Assembly: GCF_019263705.2 (NCBI RefSeq)
Contig: NZ_JADQDK010000001.1
Coordinates: 5,084,001 to 5,148,000, forward strand
Length of the DNA stretch: 64,000 bases
Reading direction: 5' to 3'
DNA from: Pseudonocardia abyssalis
GTDB taxonomy: Bacteria; Actinomycetota; Actinomycetes; Mycobacteriales; Pseudonocardiaceae
Each line of letters starts with the position of its first letter. Within the stretch, counting starts at the first letter, position 1. The notes beneath the pieces were generated by a model. It was given only the letters and a program-made list of their open reading frames with translations, was not told the origin of the DNA and searched no databases. Of the stretch, positions 49,740-58,665 are shown one piece after another. The position numbers were made by a program, and so were the translations under genes.

Positions 49740-50717
49740 GTGCCCGCCCACCAGGTCGTCCTCCCGCTGTTCGCGGGGTTCCAGCCGGTCGACGTCACCG
49801 GGCCGCACGAGGTACTGAGGGGCGCGTCCGCCCTGTTCGCCGACCGGGGCGAGCCCGACCGCGGCTACGACGTCACGCTCGTCGCGGCGGAGCCGGGGCC
49901 GGTCACCGCCGACAGCGGGCTGCAGATCGTCGCCACGCACGGACTGCCCGAGACCGGTCCGATCGGCACGCTCCTGGTGCCCGGCGGGTTCGGCACCCGC
50001 GCGGCGATGACCGATCCCGGGTTCGTCGGCTGGCTGCGCCGGGCCGCCGGCCGGTCGCAGCGCGTGGCGTCGGTGTGCACCGGATCGTTCCTGCTGGCCG
50101 CGGCCGGCCTGCTCGACGGGAGGCGGGCCACCACGCACTGGCGCTGGGCGGGCACGATGGCCGCCGCGTACCCCGCCGTCGACGTCCGCCCCGACTCGAT
50201 CTACGAGCGCAGCGGCCGCATCTGGACCTCCGCCGGCGTCACCGCGGGGATCGACCTGGCTCTGGCCCTCGTCGAGGCCGACCACGACGCCGGCGTCGCG
50301 CAGTCCCTGGCCCGCGAGTTCGTCGTCTTCCTGCGCCGCCCCGGCGGGCAGAGCCAGTTCGCCGCACCGGTCTGGACGGACCCCGCGCCCCGCCCGTCGG
50401 TCCGCGCCGCCCAGGACCTCGTCCACGCCGACCCGGCGGCCGACCTGCGCATCCCCGCCCTCGCCGCGCACGTCGGGATGAGCGAGCGGCACTTCGGGCG
50501 CGAGTTCACGCGGCTCGTCGGCTGCCCGCCGGGCGACTACGTCGAGCAGGTGCGCGTCGACACCGCCCGGCGCCTGCTGGAGTCCGAGTCGCTGCTCGTC
50601 GGCGTCGTCGCCGCCCGGGCCGGCTTCGGGTCCGCCGAGACGATGCGCCGCGCGTTCCTGCGCCGCCTCGGCGTGTCCCCCGACCACTACCGCCGCCACT
50701 TCGCCACCACCCCGTGA
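49740..50717 (+). CDS. GlxA-type regulator: DJ-1/PfpI domain plus AraC DNA-binding domain
   Basis: 325 residues. Residues 1-190 are a DJ-1/PfpI amidase-like domain (LPLFAGFQPVDVTGPHEVL; SVCTGSFLLAAAGLLDG with the nucleophile-like Cys; THWRWAG). Residues 215-325 are an AraC helix pair: PALAAHVGMSERHFGREFTR and VAARAGFGSAETMRRAFLRR. Members sense small molecules, often amides or related to carnitine/choline use; no ligand can be inferred. It precedes a stand-alone DJ-1 gene by 9 bp, which is probably its target. Confidence 0.88.
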   Translation: MPAHQVVLPLFAGFQPVDVTGPHEVLRGASALFADRGEPDRGYDVTLVAAEPGPVTADSGLQIVATHGLPETGPIGTLLVPGGFGTRAAMTDPGFVGWLRRAAGRSQRVASVCTGSFLLAAAGLLDGRRATTHWRWAGTMAAAYPAVDVRPDSIYERSGRIWTSAGVTAGIDLALALVEADHDAGVAQSLAREFVVFLRRPGGQSQFAAPVWTDPAPRPSVRAAQDLVHADPAADLRIPALAAHVGMSERHFGREFTRLVGCPPGDYVEQVRVDTARRLLESESLLVGVVAARAGFGSAETMRRAFLRRLGVSPDHYRRHFATTP

Positions 50718-50726
50718 GGAGTCACC

Positions 50727-51365
50727 ATGCAGGTCGCCATCGCCCTGTACCCCCGGCTGACCGCGCTCGACGCCATCGGACCCTACGAGGTGCTGCAACG
50801 TGTCCCGTCGATCGACGTCACGTTCGTCGGTGAGCGGCCCGGAGAGGTGCGCACCGAGAACGGGTTCCTCGGGCTCACCGTCGACGCGACGTTCGACGAG
50901 CTGCCCGCGCCGGACGTCGTGCTGGTGCCCGGCGGCATCGGCACCCGCGACCTGCTCGGCGGTGGCCCGCTGCTCGACTGGGTCCGCGGCGCGCACCCGA
51001 CCACCCGGTTCACCACGTCGGTGTGCAGCGGCTCGCTCCTGCTCGCCGCCGCCGGACTGCTCGACGGGCTCACCGCGACGTCGCACTGGAGCGTCATGGA
51101 GCACCTGGACGAGCTCGGGGCCGTCCCGGTGGACCGGCGTGTGGTCGAGCACGCCGCCGAACGCGTCATCACCGCCGCCGGGGTGTCGGCCGGCATCGAC
51201 ATGGGGCTGCGGTTGGTCGAGCTGCTCGTCGACGACGTCGCCGCACAGGCCGCGCAGGTGTCGATCGAGTACGACCCGCAGCCGCCGTTCGACGCCGGGC
51301 ACCCGAGCAGGGTGTCCGCCGAGGTCATGACGCGGGTGGCCGAGTACGCGGCGTTGCGGGCATGA
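50727..51365 (+). CDS. DJ-1/PfpI-family enzyme, isonitrile-hydratase-like
   Basis: 212 residues. FALYPRLTALDAIGPYEVL-type start (IALYPRLTALDAIGPYEVL), VVLVPGGIGTRDLLGG, and SVCSGSLLLAAAGLLDGLTA with the catalytic cysteine, followed by SHWSVMEHLDELG and SAGIDMGLRLVELL. The pattern matches cyclohexyl-isocyanide hydratases of Pseudomonas, but the family contains many uncharacterised members. Coupled to the GlxA-type regulator and overlapping the membrane protein downstream (ATGA). Confidence 0.82.
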   Translation: MQVAIALYPRLTALDAIGPYEVLQRVPSIDVTFVGERPGEVRTENGFLGLTVDATFDELPAPDVVLVPGGIGTRDLLGGGPLLDWVRGAHPTTRFTTSVCSGSLLLAAAGLLDGLTATSHWSVMEHLDELGAVPVDRRVVEHAAERVITAAGVSAGIDMGLRLVELLVDDVAAQAAQVSIEYDPQPPFDAGHPSRVSAEVMTRVAEYAALRA

Positions 51366-51754
51366 CCGCCACCGTCACCGCCCGCACGGCGCTCGCCGAC
51401 CGGGGGTTCTGGACGCATTACCTGCAGATGCTCGTCGCGATGGTCCTCGGCATGGTCGTGCTGGGGATGCTCTGGCCGCACGTGCCCGGCATCGAGGCGA
51501 CGGTGCTGGTCATGGCCACGAACATGACGGTCGGGATGTCCGCGTGGATGCTCTGGCGCCGGCACCCGCGGGTCTCCGTGGCGCAGATGGCCGCGGCGAT
51601 GTACGTCCCGTTCCTCGTGCTCCTCCCGCCGCTGTGGGCGGGGTGGCTGACCGGCGACGGCGTCATGCTGCTGGGTCACCTGTTGATGCTGCCCGCGATG
51701 GTGGCGGCGATGCTGCTGCGCCCGCACGAGTACGTCGGGCATCGACCGCGGTAG
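51362..51754 (+). CDS. Small polytopic membrane protein, unknown function
   Basis: 130 residues with four predicted membrane helices, rich in methionine (YLQMLVAMVLGMVVLGMLW; EATVLVMATNMTVGMSAWML; MAAAMYVPFLVLLPPLWAGW; LMLPAMVAAMLLRPHEY). ATG overlaps the DJ-1 gene stop. The many methionines in helix faces recall copper- or flippase-like small proteins of actinobacteria often called flagellar biosynthesis protein-like, but no assignment is safe. Confidence 0.7.
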   Translation: MTATVTARTALADRGFWTHYLQMLVAMVLGMVVLGMLWPHVPGIEATVLVMATNMTVGMSAWMLWRRHPRVSVAQMAAAMYVPFLVLLPPLWAGWLTGDGVMLLGHLLMLPAMVAAMLLRPHEYVGHRPR

Positions 51755-51793
51755 CGGTCGGGAAGCGGCCGCAGGGCCATCGAGGCTGGCCCC

Positions 51794-52219
51794 ATGACCG
51801 AGACGACGCCGCGCCCCGTCGCCCTGCACCTCCTCCTCGCCTACCGCGACGCCCCGGCCGCCCTGCGTTGGCTGGAGCGGGCCTTCGGGTTCGAGACGAT
51901 CAACGAGTTCCCCGACGACCACGGCGGCATCACCCACGCCGAGGCGCGTCGGGACGCGGCGGTCGTGGTGGTGTTCAGCGACGACGGCGCCGGCTACGAC
52001 CACCCGGTGCTGCGGGGCGAGACCACCGGCCGCGGCGCATACCTCAGCGTGCCCGACGAGGCGGCCGTCGACGCGGTGTTCGTGACGGCGACCGCGGCCG
52101 GGGCGGTCCCGGTCTGGAAGCCGCACCACTCCGAGTGGAACTACCGCTGCCGGGTCCTCGACCCGGAGGGGAACGAGTGGACCTTCGCGATCGTGAAGCC
52201 CGGAGAGGCGGTCTACTGA
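51794..52219 (+). CDS. VOC-family protein (glyoxalase/bleomycin-resistance fold)
   Basis: 141 residues with paired beta-alpha-beta-beta-beta units: LHLLLAYRDAPAALRWLERA FG region, then HAEARRDAAVVVVFSD, and the second half AYLSVPDEAAVDAVFVTATA with RCRVLDPEGNEWTFA. Candidate metal ligands are the first-half histidine (LHLLL), HAEA and the final glutamate (NEWTF). Closest to PhnB/YdfO-like small members; substrate unknown. Ends 21 bp before the convergent NUDIX gene. Confidence 0.75.
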   Translation: MTETTPRPVALHLLLAYRDAPAALRWLERAFGFETINEFPDDHGGITHAEARRDAAVVVVFSDDGAGYDHPVLRGETTGRGAYLSVPDEAAVDAVFVTATAAGAVPVWKPHHSEWNYRCRVLDPEGNEWTFAIVKPGEAVY

Positions 52220-52240
52220 TCCGCACTCCGCTCGTTCGGG

Positions 52241-52672
52241 CTACCGACGGTCGCGGAACAGCGCGAGCGCGGCCGGGAGCTGGCTGTGCAGCGGGTGCGG
52301 CAGGTCGTCGAGGCTGAACCAGCCCAGCTCGTCGAACTTGCCGGGCTCGCCGATCGCCACCCCTGCCGGGTCGACGAGCACCGCGTGCACGACGGCCACC
52401 CAGTGCGCCACCGGATCGCCGCGCAGGACGTTGCGGACGCCGATCACCTCGACGGCCACCGGGTCGACGGAGTACTCCTCGCGGACCTCCCTCGCCACGG
52501 CCTCGGCCAGCTCCTCGCCGTGCTCCAGCGCGCCCGCGCCGGAGTCCCAGGTGCCGGGCTCGTCGCGGGCCCCGGCGCCGCGCCGGGCCAGCAGGATCCG
52601 GCCCTCGGCGTCGTGGCAGACGAACACACAGGAGACGGCGGGGGCGGTCAACGGGTCGACGGGCACGCGCAC
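52241..52672 (-). CDS. NUDIX hydrolase, MutT-like
   Basis: 143 residues. SCVFVCHDAEGRILLARRGA, then the NUDIX box SGAGALEHGEELAEAVAREV followed by REEYSVD; the terminal G of the motif is replaced (EEYSVD instead of EExG). WDSGAGALE is typical of ADP-sugar/dNTP type hydrolases with a tryptophan before the box. Substrate not predictable. Two GTG starts at 52672 and 52666. Confidence 0.78.
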   Translation of the reverse strand: MRVPVDPLTAPAVSCVFVCHDAEGRILLARRGAGARDEPGTWDSGAGALEHGEELAEAVAREVREEYSVDPVAVEVIGVRNVLRGDPVAHWVAVVHAVLVDPAGVAIGEPGKFDELGWFSLDDLPHPLHSQLPAALALFRDRR

Positions 52673-52719
52673 AGCCTAGGAGCCCCGAACTGTCGGTGGT
52701 CGGCCCTACCGTGCCCGCC

Positions 52720-53148
52720 ATGACCACCGAACGCTTCATCCACCAGGTCGACCAGTACGACGCGTGGCAGCGCGAGACGATCCGGCACCACGGCTGGGCG
52801 TTGCAGGCGGTCCTGGGCGACGAGGAGTCGCCCCCGTTCGTCTACACGATCGGGCTCTACGGTTTCGGCCATCCCGAGCTGATCCTGTTCGCCACCTCCC
52901 AGGCCACGGCGGCCACGGTGCTCAACGACCTCGGCGAGCTGGTGCGCGCGGGTCGGATCCTGGAGCCGGGTGAGCGCGTGGCGCTGCGCAGCGGCGGGGT
53001 GCACCTGCTGGCGTTCCCGGAGGCCGAGCACTGGCTCTACGCCGCGCGCGATCTCTACGGCGGGCAGGTCCCGGCGATGCTGGTCGTGCCGGCCGACGAC
53101 CTCGTCGAGACGCCCGGGGAGGACGGCCGCTGCGCGTTCTGCGGGTGA
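52720..53148 (+). CDS. DUF4262 protein
   Basis: 142 residues. IRHHGWALQAVLGDEESPPF, then VYTIGLYGFGHPELILFATS is the hallmark of DUF4262, followed by LNDLGELVRAGRILEPGERV and HWLYAARDLYGGQVPAMLVV. The end has CAFCG, a possible metal-binding pair. Function unknown. ATG at 52720 chosen since the family starts about 20 residues before HGW. Confidence 0.82.
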   Translation: MTTERFIHQVDQYDAWQRETIRHHGWALQAVLGDEESPPFVYTIGLYGFGHPELILFATSQATAATVLNDLGELVRAGRILEPGERVALRSGGVHLLAFPEAEHWLYAARDLYGGQVPAMLVVPADDLVETPGEDGRCAFCG

Positions 53149-53173
53149 GCGCCACCGCACCGCCGTTCCGCCC

Positions 53174-53223
53174 ACCGCACCGCCGTCGGGGCGCCGGTGC
53201 GGTCCCCACGACTGCGGTGCGGT
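53174..53223. terminator. Hairpin between convergent DUF4262 and RNA methyltransferase genes
   Basis: ACCGCACCGCCGTCGGGG at 53174-53191 pairs, with one mismatch and a two-base bulge, with CCCCACGACTGCGGTGCGGT at 53204-53223; the loop is 12 nt. It lies between two gene ends and can serve both strands. Confidence 0.6.
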
Positions 53224-53243
53224 CGCGCTGACCGGGGCTGCGC

Positions 53244-53996
53244 CTACCAGGCGGTGTCGAGGTCGGCGTGCTGCCGCACCCAGGCGTGCATCGCGATGCC
53301 CGCCGCCACCCCGGCGTTGATCGAGCGGGTGGAGCCGAACTGCGCGATCGACACGGTGAGCGCGGCTGCGGCGTGGGCGTCGTCGGTCACGCCGGGGCCC
53401 TCCTGGCCGAACAGCAGCACGCAGTCGCGCGGCAGGTCGGCGGTCTCCAGCCGCTGCGCACCAGGGGTGTTGTCCACGGCGACCACCGCGAGACCGTGTG
53501 CGGCGGCGAACGCGAGTAGACCGGCCACGTCCTCGTGGTGGTGCACGTCGAGGTAACGGTCGGTCACCATCGCCCCGCGCCGGTTCCAGCGCCGCCGCCC
53601 GACGATGTGCACCCCCGCCGCACCGAACGCGTTCGCGGTGCGCACCACCGTGCCGATGTTGTGGTCGTGCCCGAAGTTCTCGATCGCCACGTGGAACGGG
53701 TGCGCCCGCCGGGCCAGGTCGGCGGCCACGGCCTCCCGGCGCCAGTAGCGGTAGGGATCAACGACGTTGCGGGTGTCGCCGTGCTCGAGGAGCTCGGGGT
53801 CGTAGTGCTCGCCGGTGGGTCGGTCGCCCGGCCACGGCCCGACCCCCACCTGCCCCGACCCGCCCCACTCGCTCGGCCCGGCCCCCTCGCCGCCCCGTTC
53901 CGCCTCCTCCCGCGAGTCGCGGTTCCTCTGCTCCCGAGTCGCGGGATCCGCGCCCTCGGGGCCGGTGCCCTGGGCGGGAGGCTCGTCCGGTTCCAC
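53244..53996 (-). CDS. TrmH/SpoU-family RNA methyltransferase (Rv0380c-like)
   Basis: 250 residues. SPOUT knot methyltransferase: FGHDHNIGTVVRTANAFGAA (motif 1, with the catalytic Arg), CVLLFGQEGPGVTDDAHAA (motif 2) and LTVSIAQFGSTRSINAGVAA (motif 3). Would 2'-O-methylate a ribose in tRNA or rRNA. The N-terminal 80 residues are acidic, low-complexity and contain RNRDSREE, coded by sequence related to the 22-bp repeat just upstream (CGACTCGCGGG), so this extension may derive from repeat invasion; an inner start is possible. Confidence 0.87.
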   Translation of the reverse strand: MEPDEPPAQGTGPEGADPATREQRNRDSREEAERGGEGAGPSEWGGSGQVGVGPWPGDRPTGEHYDPELLEHGDTRNVVDPYRYWRREAVAADLARRAHPFHVAIENFGHDHNIGTVVRTANAFGAAGVHIVGRRRWNRRGAMVTDRYLDVHHHEDVAGLLAFAAAHGLAVVAVDNTPGAQRLETADLPRDCVLLFGQEGPGVTDDAHAAAALTVSIAQFGSTRSINAGVAAGIAMHAWVRQHADLDTAW

Positions 53997-54050
53997 CCGG
54001 AAGATGATCCGCCGCGGTGACGATCACCCGCACACCGGCCGTGCTCCGCG

Positions 54051-54194
54051 GCTCGCGGGCGTGGGAGCAGCGGCTCGCGGGCGTGGGAACAGCGACTCGC
54101 GGGCGTGGGAGCAGCGACTCGCGGGCGTGGGAACAGCGACTCGCGGGCGGGGAGCGGCGACTCGCGGGCGGGAGAACGGCGACTCGCGGGGTGG
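54051..54194. repeat. 22-bp tandem repeats, about 6.5 copies
   Basis: Units of ACTCGCGGGCGTGGGAACAG plus CG and variants (G/A at the first position, GAG/GAA at the 16-18th) from 54051 to the stop side of the AAA gene; one unit has 21 bp. No spacers, so not CRISPR. The unit's core CGACTCGCGGG also occurs inside the start of the RNA methyltransferase gene (around 53911-53945). Confidence 0.9.
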
Positions 54195-54197
54195 TGG

Positions 54198-56564
54198 TCA
54201 GGGTTCCGTGTGCGGGGTGGCGGCCGCCTCCGAGCCGGGTCGGGCCAGTCGTCCGCCGTTCGGGAGGGCGAGGGTCACCGCGCTGTGGCCGTGGTGGGCC
54301 CCCGCAGCGGCCGCGTGGTACTCCTCGAGCTTCGCGACGAAGGCCGGGTCGTGGTAATCGCGTCCGTCGACCGAGACTCCCTCGCGGCCGTCGAGAACAG
54401 CCTCGATGTCGTCGCCGGTCAGCGTCTTGTGCGTCTCCAGGGCGTGGGCCACGGCGAGCACGGACGACCGGTTGTCGCGCAGGATCTGCTCGGCCCGGCC
54501 CAGCAGGTCGGCCAACGAGTCCTCGATCCGGTCGGCGAGAGCCCGCCGCAGCACCGCGTCCGCGTTCTCGGTGGGCGCGCCCCGGCCGCCACCGGGGCTG
54601 CCGACCTCGAGGCGCCGGGCCGTCGAGTACGACGACACGGTGGCGCCCATTCCCCAGTAGCCCTCCATGAACGACGCGATCGCGGTGGCCGACTCCAGAT
54701 CGCCCGACACCCCCGACGACGAGTCGCCGTCGAAGAACATCCGCTCCCCGGCCAGCGACGCGAGCGAGACGAGGATGTCGGCCTCGAACTCCGAGCGCCA
54801 CCGGGTGAACTGGTCCTCCGGCGGGATCGACGCGACCATGCCCAGGTAGTCGCTGCCCTTCTCGATGGTGGCGAGGTCGATCTCCATGTGGTGGCGCGTG
54901 CGGTAGGCGACGACGGCGTGGCAGGCCTCGTGCACGGCGACGGCGTGCCGCTCGCGCTCGATGTACTCCACGTCCTCGGGCGGGCCGAGGTCCTTGAGCT
55001 TCTTGGCCTTCAGCACGTCGCGCCACGCGATGACCTCGCGACCGTCGCGGATCGCGGTGATCAGCGACTCGTTCACCAGGTCCTTGATCGTGGCGCCGGT
55101 GGCGTACGGCGTGATCGTGGCGAGCTTGTCGAGCTGCTCGTCGGTGACCTCGTGCGGCACCTTGTCGAAGTAGCCCCGGTACGTGCGGATCCGGCCGGCC
55201 TTGCTCGGATAGCCGACCTTGTAGATCCGGTCGATGCGGCCAGGGCGCAGCAGCGCCTCGTCGAGCGACTCCGGCATGTTCGTCGCCATCATCACCAGCA
55301 GCCGGTACTTGGGCGGTGCCTTCGGGCGCATCCCCAGCGCCCGCCGGCCCCAGCGGTTGATCAGGCCGCGCGGCTTCTTCAGCCCGGACAGCTCCGTGAG
55401 CAGCGCCTGCAGCGTGCCCATCCCTCCGCCGCCGCCCCCCATGCCACCCATCATGATCTTGTCGCGGCCGGTGTCGACCGGTCCGGCCGCCGCCGACGAG
55501 CGGGCCAGCATCCAGCGCGTGTCGTTCGACAGGTAGGTGGCGCCGTGGCAGCCGGCGGCGTGGAACGGGCCGAACCCGCGCACCCCGCCCGGCCCGACGC
55601 CGGCCAGCGAGCCGCGGTTGCCCAGCGCGTCGGCCTCGTCGAAGAAGACGATCACGCCGCCGTAGCGCAGCGAGAGCTTGCGCAGCTTCCGGAACAGCGA
55701 CTTGACCTTGAGGATCCCGACGCCCATGAACATGTTGATGAACGCGCCCGGGTCGACGAAGACGTACGGCTTCCCGGTCTCCCCCGCCACCGCCTCGGCC
55801 ATCAGCGTCTTCCCGGTCCCGGGCGGTCCCCACAGCAGGATGCCGCCCGGGACGTAGCCGCCCTTGCGCTCGATCTCCTCGGGGTCCTCCAGGAACAGGA
55901 TGTTCTCCTTGATCCGGTCGACCACGTGGTCCTGGCCCCACACGTCGTGGAATCGGGTGGAGATGTCGTCGGGGTAGTAGGTGTCGACGCCGCCGCGCGA
56001 GAGCAGCCAGAACAGGCCGCCGAACTGCACCGCGACGAACAGGAACCCGAACGAGAGCTGCAGGACGAACGGCAGCGCGGAGAACAGCAGCGCGGGTGCC
56101 TCGAACAGTGCCAGCGGTGGGCTGGTCTCCAGGATCTGCGCCGCGACCAGCGCGAACAGCGTGATGAACGCCAGCCACTTGAGGAGCCGGGAGAGCCGGA
56201 AGCGCGACCAGTCCGAGAGCCTGCGGCGCAGCTGGCGGTCGGTGCCGCCGAACACGGTGTGCGACCAGAACCGGTGGTAGCCGGCGGACCGCTCGCTGAC
56301 GAGGAAGTGCAGCTGGCGGACGACCTCCGCGCCCGCGAGCCACAGCAGCCACTGCGACTCGACCAGGTGTATGCGCATCGCGTCGACGAAGGGCAGCAGC
56401 GGGTTGTCGGCCATCGCCGACCACACGACGACGAACCACGCGAGCGCCAGCAGAAGGAGCAGCCGCACGCGGTCCCACGGCGCCGCGGGCTTGCGCGTCG
56501 GGCGCTTCGGGGTCGGGTGCCCGTCGGGAGGGGTGAGGCCCTCGGCTGTCTCGGTGGTGGTCAT
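54198..56564 (-). CDS. FtsH-like AAA+ membrane metalloprotease
   Basis: 788 residues. About four membrane helices in the first 190 residues, an AAA+ module with Walker A GPPGTGKT (246-253), Walker B GVIVFFDEAD (303-312), and the second region of homology ATNMPESLDEALLRPGRIDR (427-446), then a zinc protease domain with HEACH (545-549) and the third-ligand region SGVSGDLESATAIASFMEG. All catalytic elements are present. Unlike FtsH it has a long insert between Walker B and the second region of homology, including MGGMGGGGGGMG (372-383). It would unfold and degrade membrane or cytosolic proteins. ATG at 56564 overlaps the lipoprotein stop (ATGA). The usual cellular FtsH is expected elsewhere in the genome. 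Confidence 0.85.
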   Translation of the reverse strand: MTTTETAEGLTPPDGHPTPKRPTRKPAAPWDRVRLLLLLALAWFVVVWSAMADNPLLPFVDAMRIHLVESQWLLWLAGAEVVRQLHFLVSERSAGYHRFWSHTVFGGTDRQLRRRLSDWSRFRLSRLLKWLAFITLFALVAAQILETSPPLALFEAPALLFSALPFVLQLSFGFLFVAVQFGGLFWLLSRGGVDTYYPDDISTRFHDVWGQDHVVDRIKENILFLEDPEEIERKGGYVPGGILLWGPPGTGKTLMAEAVAGETGKPYVFVDPGAFINMFMGVGILKVKSLFRKLRKLSLRYGGVIVFFDEADALGNRGSLAGVGPGGVRGFGPFHAAGCHGATYLSNDTRWMLARSSAAAGPVDTGRDKIMMGGMGGGGGGMGTLQALLTELSGLKKPRGLINRWGRRALGMRPKAPPKYRLLVMMATNMPESLDEALLRPGRIDRIYKVGYPSKAGRIRTYRGYFDKVPHEVTDEQLDKLATITPYATGATIKDLVNESLITAIRDGREVIAWRDVLKAKKLKDLGPPEDVEYIERERHAVAVHEACHAVVAYRTRHHMEIDLATIEKGSDYLGMVASIPPEDQFTRWRSEFEADILVSLASLAGERMFFDGDSSSGVSGDLESATAIASFMEGYWGMGATVSSYSTARRLEVGSPGGGRGAPTENADAVLRRALADRIEDSLADLLGRAEQILRDNRSSVLAVAHALETHKTLTGDDIEAVLDGREGVSVDGRDYHDPAFVAKLEEYHAAAAGAHHGHSAVTLALPNGGRLARPGSEAAATPHTEP

Positions 56565-57235
56565 GACCCCTCCAGGACGGTGAACGAGGAGACGACCCGC
56601 TCGATCTCCTGCTGGCGCTGCCCGTAGCACTCCGACGAGCAGCGGGCGACGAACACGTACAACTTGCTGGCGTCGTCGTTGACGTACGCGGTCTTGTCGA
56701 ACACCTGCATGGGGCCGCCTGCGACCCGGTAGCGGTAGACGACGTGGACGCCGCGGATGCCGTCGCCGGGGGTGAGCACCTCGTCGGCGAGCAGCGCGAA
56801 GTCGCTCAGTGCGGTACCCGGGTTGGACGCGAGCTGCTGGCGCCCGCTCGCCGACGTCGGCTGGAACAGGTCGCGGAGACGATCGAGGGAGTACTGCCCG
56901 CGCATCGGCTGCGGGACGTCCTGGACGAGCAGCAGCCCGGTGGGTGCCGGGGCGTGCGGGCCCAGGAGGTGCGTGCTGGAGGGCAGCTGATCGGCGTCGT
57001 AACCCTCCAGCCAGATGCCCTGCTCGTCGGCGGTCAGGCTCGGGTCGAGACCCAGCGAGGTGGCCAGCTCGGTCTCGTCGACGGCCTGCCATGCGACGGG
57101 CAGCCGGACGTACGTGCGATCGTCGGAGTTCGCGACGTAGTTGTATTCCGGCGAACCACACGAAACGGTCAGAAGGGTGCCGACAACGGCCACGACCAGA
57201 GCGGCGACGGAACGCTGACCAGTGCGAAACCGCAT
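56561..57235 (-). CDS. Probable lipoprotein coupled to the AAA+ protease
   Basis: 224 residues. Basic start, hydrophobic segment (SVAALVVAVVGTLLTVSCGS) ending in a lipobox-like TVSC with the cysteine at about residue 26; an exported domain follows with no family I can name (YVRLPVAWQAVDETELATSL; QPMRGQYSLDRLRDLFQPTS; GIRGVHVVYRYRVAGGPMQV). Late cysteines (ARCSSECYGQ) may form a disulphide. Being first of a two-gene unit with an FtsH-like protease it may be a substrate adaptor or modulator on the outside of the membrane, comparable in layout to HflKC/FtsH, but this is inference. Confidence 0.75.
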   Translation of the reverse strand: MRFRTGQRSVAALVVAVVGTLLTVSCGSPEYNYVANSDDRTYVRLPVAWQAVDETELATSLGLDPSLTADEQGIWLEGYDADQLPSSTHLLGPHAPAPTGLLLVQDVPQPMRGQYSLDRLRDLFQPTSASGRQQLASNPGTALSDFALLADEVLTPGDGIRGVHVVYRYRVAGGPMQVFDKTAYVNDDASKLYVFVARCSSECYGQRQQEIERVVSSFTVLEGS

Positions 57236-57338
57236 GAGGGCCTCCCGCCGTGACCTTCTCGTGATGCACGAGTATGCGTCACGAAACGGCGCGGCGGATC
57301 GCCCGAACGGTTGCCGGCAGGTAACCGACTAGACAGCC

Positions 57339-57905
57339 CTAGAGACCCAGATCGGGCAGTCCGAGCAGCGCGCGGTAGGCGAGTCCCTCGGCCTCGATGG
57401 CCTCGCGGGCGCCGGTGTCGCGGTCGACGATCGTGGCGACGCCGACGATCTCGGCCCCCGCCCCGCGGACGGCGCGGACGGCGGTGAGCACCGAGCCCCC
57501 GGTCGTCGACGTGTCCTCGACGACGAGCACGCGGCGGCCGGTGATGTCGGGGCCCTCGATGAGCCGCTGCATCCCGTGCTCCTTGGTGGACTTGCGCACC
57601 ACGAACGCGTCGACGGGTGCGGCGTCGGGCTCCACGGACGCCGCGTGCAGCACGGCGTCGGCGATCGGGTCGGCGCCGAGCGTCAGCCCGCCGACGGCGA
57701 CGTAGTCCCAGTCGGCGGTGAGTACCCGGATCAGCCGCCCGACCAGCGGGGCGGCGGCGTGGTGCAGCGTGACGCGCCGCAGGTCGACGTAATGGTCGGA
57801 CTCGACGCCGGAGGACAGCGTGACCTTGCCGTGCACCACGCCGAGCTCGCGGACGAGTGCGGCCAGCTCGGCGAGCTCCGCGCTCGCCTGCGCAGGGGAG
57901 GTCAT
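57339..57905 (-). CDS. pyrE: Orotate phosphoribosyltransferase
   Basis: 188 residues. Makes OMP from orotate and PRPP. Seen: [48 protein letters not shown] and the PRPP loop [18 protein letters not shown]. Type I PRTase fold, full length. ATG overlaps the stop of the SDR gene (ATGA), so pyrE is the third gene of a minus-strand unit whose head has been hit by an IS element. Confidence 0.95.
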   Translation of the reverse strand: MTSPAQASAELAELAALVRELGVVHGKVTLSSGVESDHYVDLRRVTLHHAAAPLVGRLIRVLTADWDYVAVGGLTLGADPIADAVLHAASVEPDAAPVDAFVVRKSTKEHGMQRLIEGPDITGRRVLVVEDTSTTGGSVLTAVRAVRGAGAEIVGVATIVDRDTGAREAIEAEGLAYRALLGLPDLGL

Positions 57906-58660
57906 GTGCGGTCCCGGTCGAACGTGGCGGTGATCCGGCGCATCAGCGCACGCGGCAGCACGTCGGCCAGCGCGACGATCGCCTTGTACTGCGGGCTCGG
58001 TACGGACACGGTCTTCCCCCTCGCGAGATCGGCCAGGGCGTCGGAGACGACCCGGTCGGCGTCGAGCCACAGCGGTCCGGAGCGCGTGCCGACGTCGATG
58101 CCCGCGCGCTCGTGGAACTCCGTCCGCACGAACCCCGGGCACAGCGCCATCGCGCGCACCCCGGTGCCGTGCAGCGTCGCCGCGACCCCCTCGGTGAACG
58201 CCGTGACCCACGCCTTGTCGGCACTGTAGGTGGATCCACGCCCGGCCAGGAACCCCGCGACGCTGGAGACGTTGACCACCCCGCCGCGCCCGCGCGCGAC
58301 CATCCCGGGCAGCGCCGCCCTGGTCAGCAGGAGCACCGCCTCGACGTTGACGGCGAGCTGGCGCGCGAGGTCGTCGGGTGCGCACTCCAGGAACGTGCCG
58401 CGCATCGCGAAGCCCGCGTTGTTGACGAGCAGGTCGACGGGCGCACCGGCCAGTCGCTCGGCCACGGCGTCGCGGCCGTCGGGGGTGGCGAGGTCGGCGG
58501 GCAGCACCTCGACGTCGACGCCCGTGAGCGACGCGGCGGTGGCGTCGAGGCGCTCGCGGTCGCGGGCGACGAGCACGAGGTCGCGGCCCTCGCGGGCCAG
58601 CCGTGAGACGAACGCCGCACCGATGCCGGCGGTGGCGCCGGTGACCAGGGCCGTGGGCAT
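57902..58660 (-). CDS. Short-chain dehydrogenase/reductase
   Basis: 252 residues. [11 protein letters not shown] (NAD(P) loop), [20 protein letters not shown] with the catalytic serine, and YSADK (catalytic Tyr and Lys). DSSA-type arginine in [12 protein letters not shown] suggests NADPH. Substrate unknown; SDRs of this subgroup often act on lipids or ketones. Coupled to pyrE by four-base overlap and 5 bp after the membrane protein gene. Confidence 0.9.
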   Translation of the reverse strand: MPTALVTGATAGIGAAFVSRLAREGRDLVLVARDRERLDATAASLTGVDVEVLPADLATPDGRDAVAERLAGAPVDLLVNNAGFAMRGTFLECAPDDLARQLAVNVEAVLLLTRAALPGMVARGRGGVVNVSSVAGFLAGRGSTYSADKAWVTAFTEGVAATLHGTGVRAMALCPGFVRTEFHERAGIDVGTRSGPLWLDADRVVSDALADLARGKTVSVPSPQYKAIVALADVLPRALMRRITATFDRDRT

Positions 58661-58665
58661 CGGTG

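Noticed and set aside
54051..54194. CRISPR-like array
   Set aside because: Units are contiguous 22-mers without spacers, and there are no cas genes in the window.
54105..56627. 840-residue plus-strand frame opposite the AAA+ protease
   Set aside because: Shadow; no domain visible, while the minus strand has a full protease.
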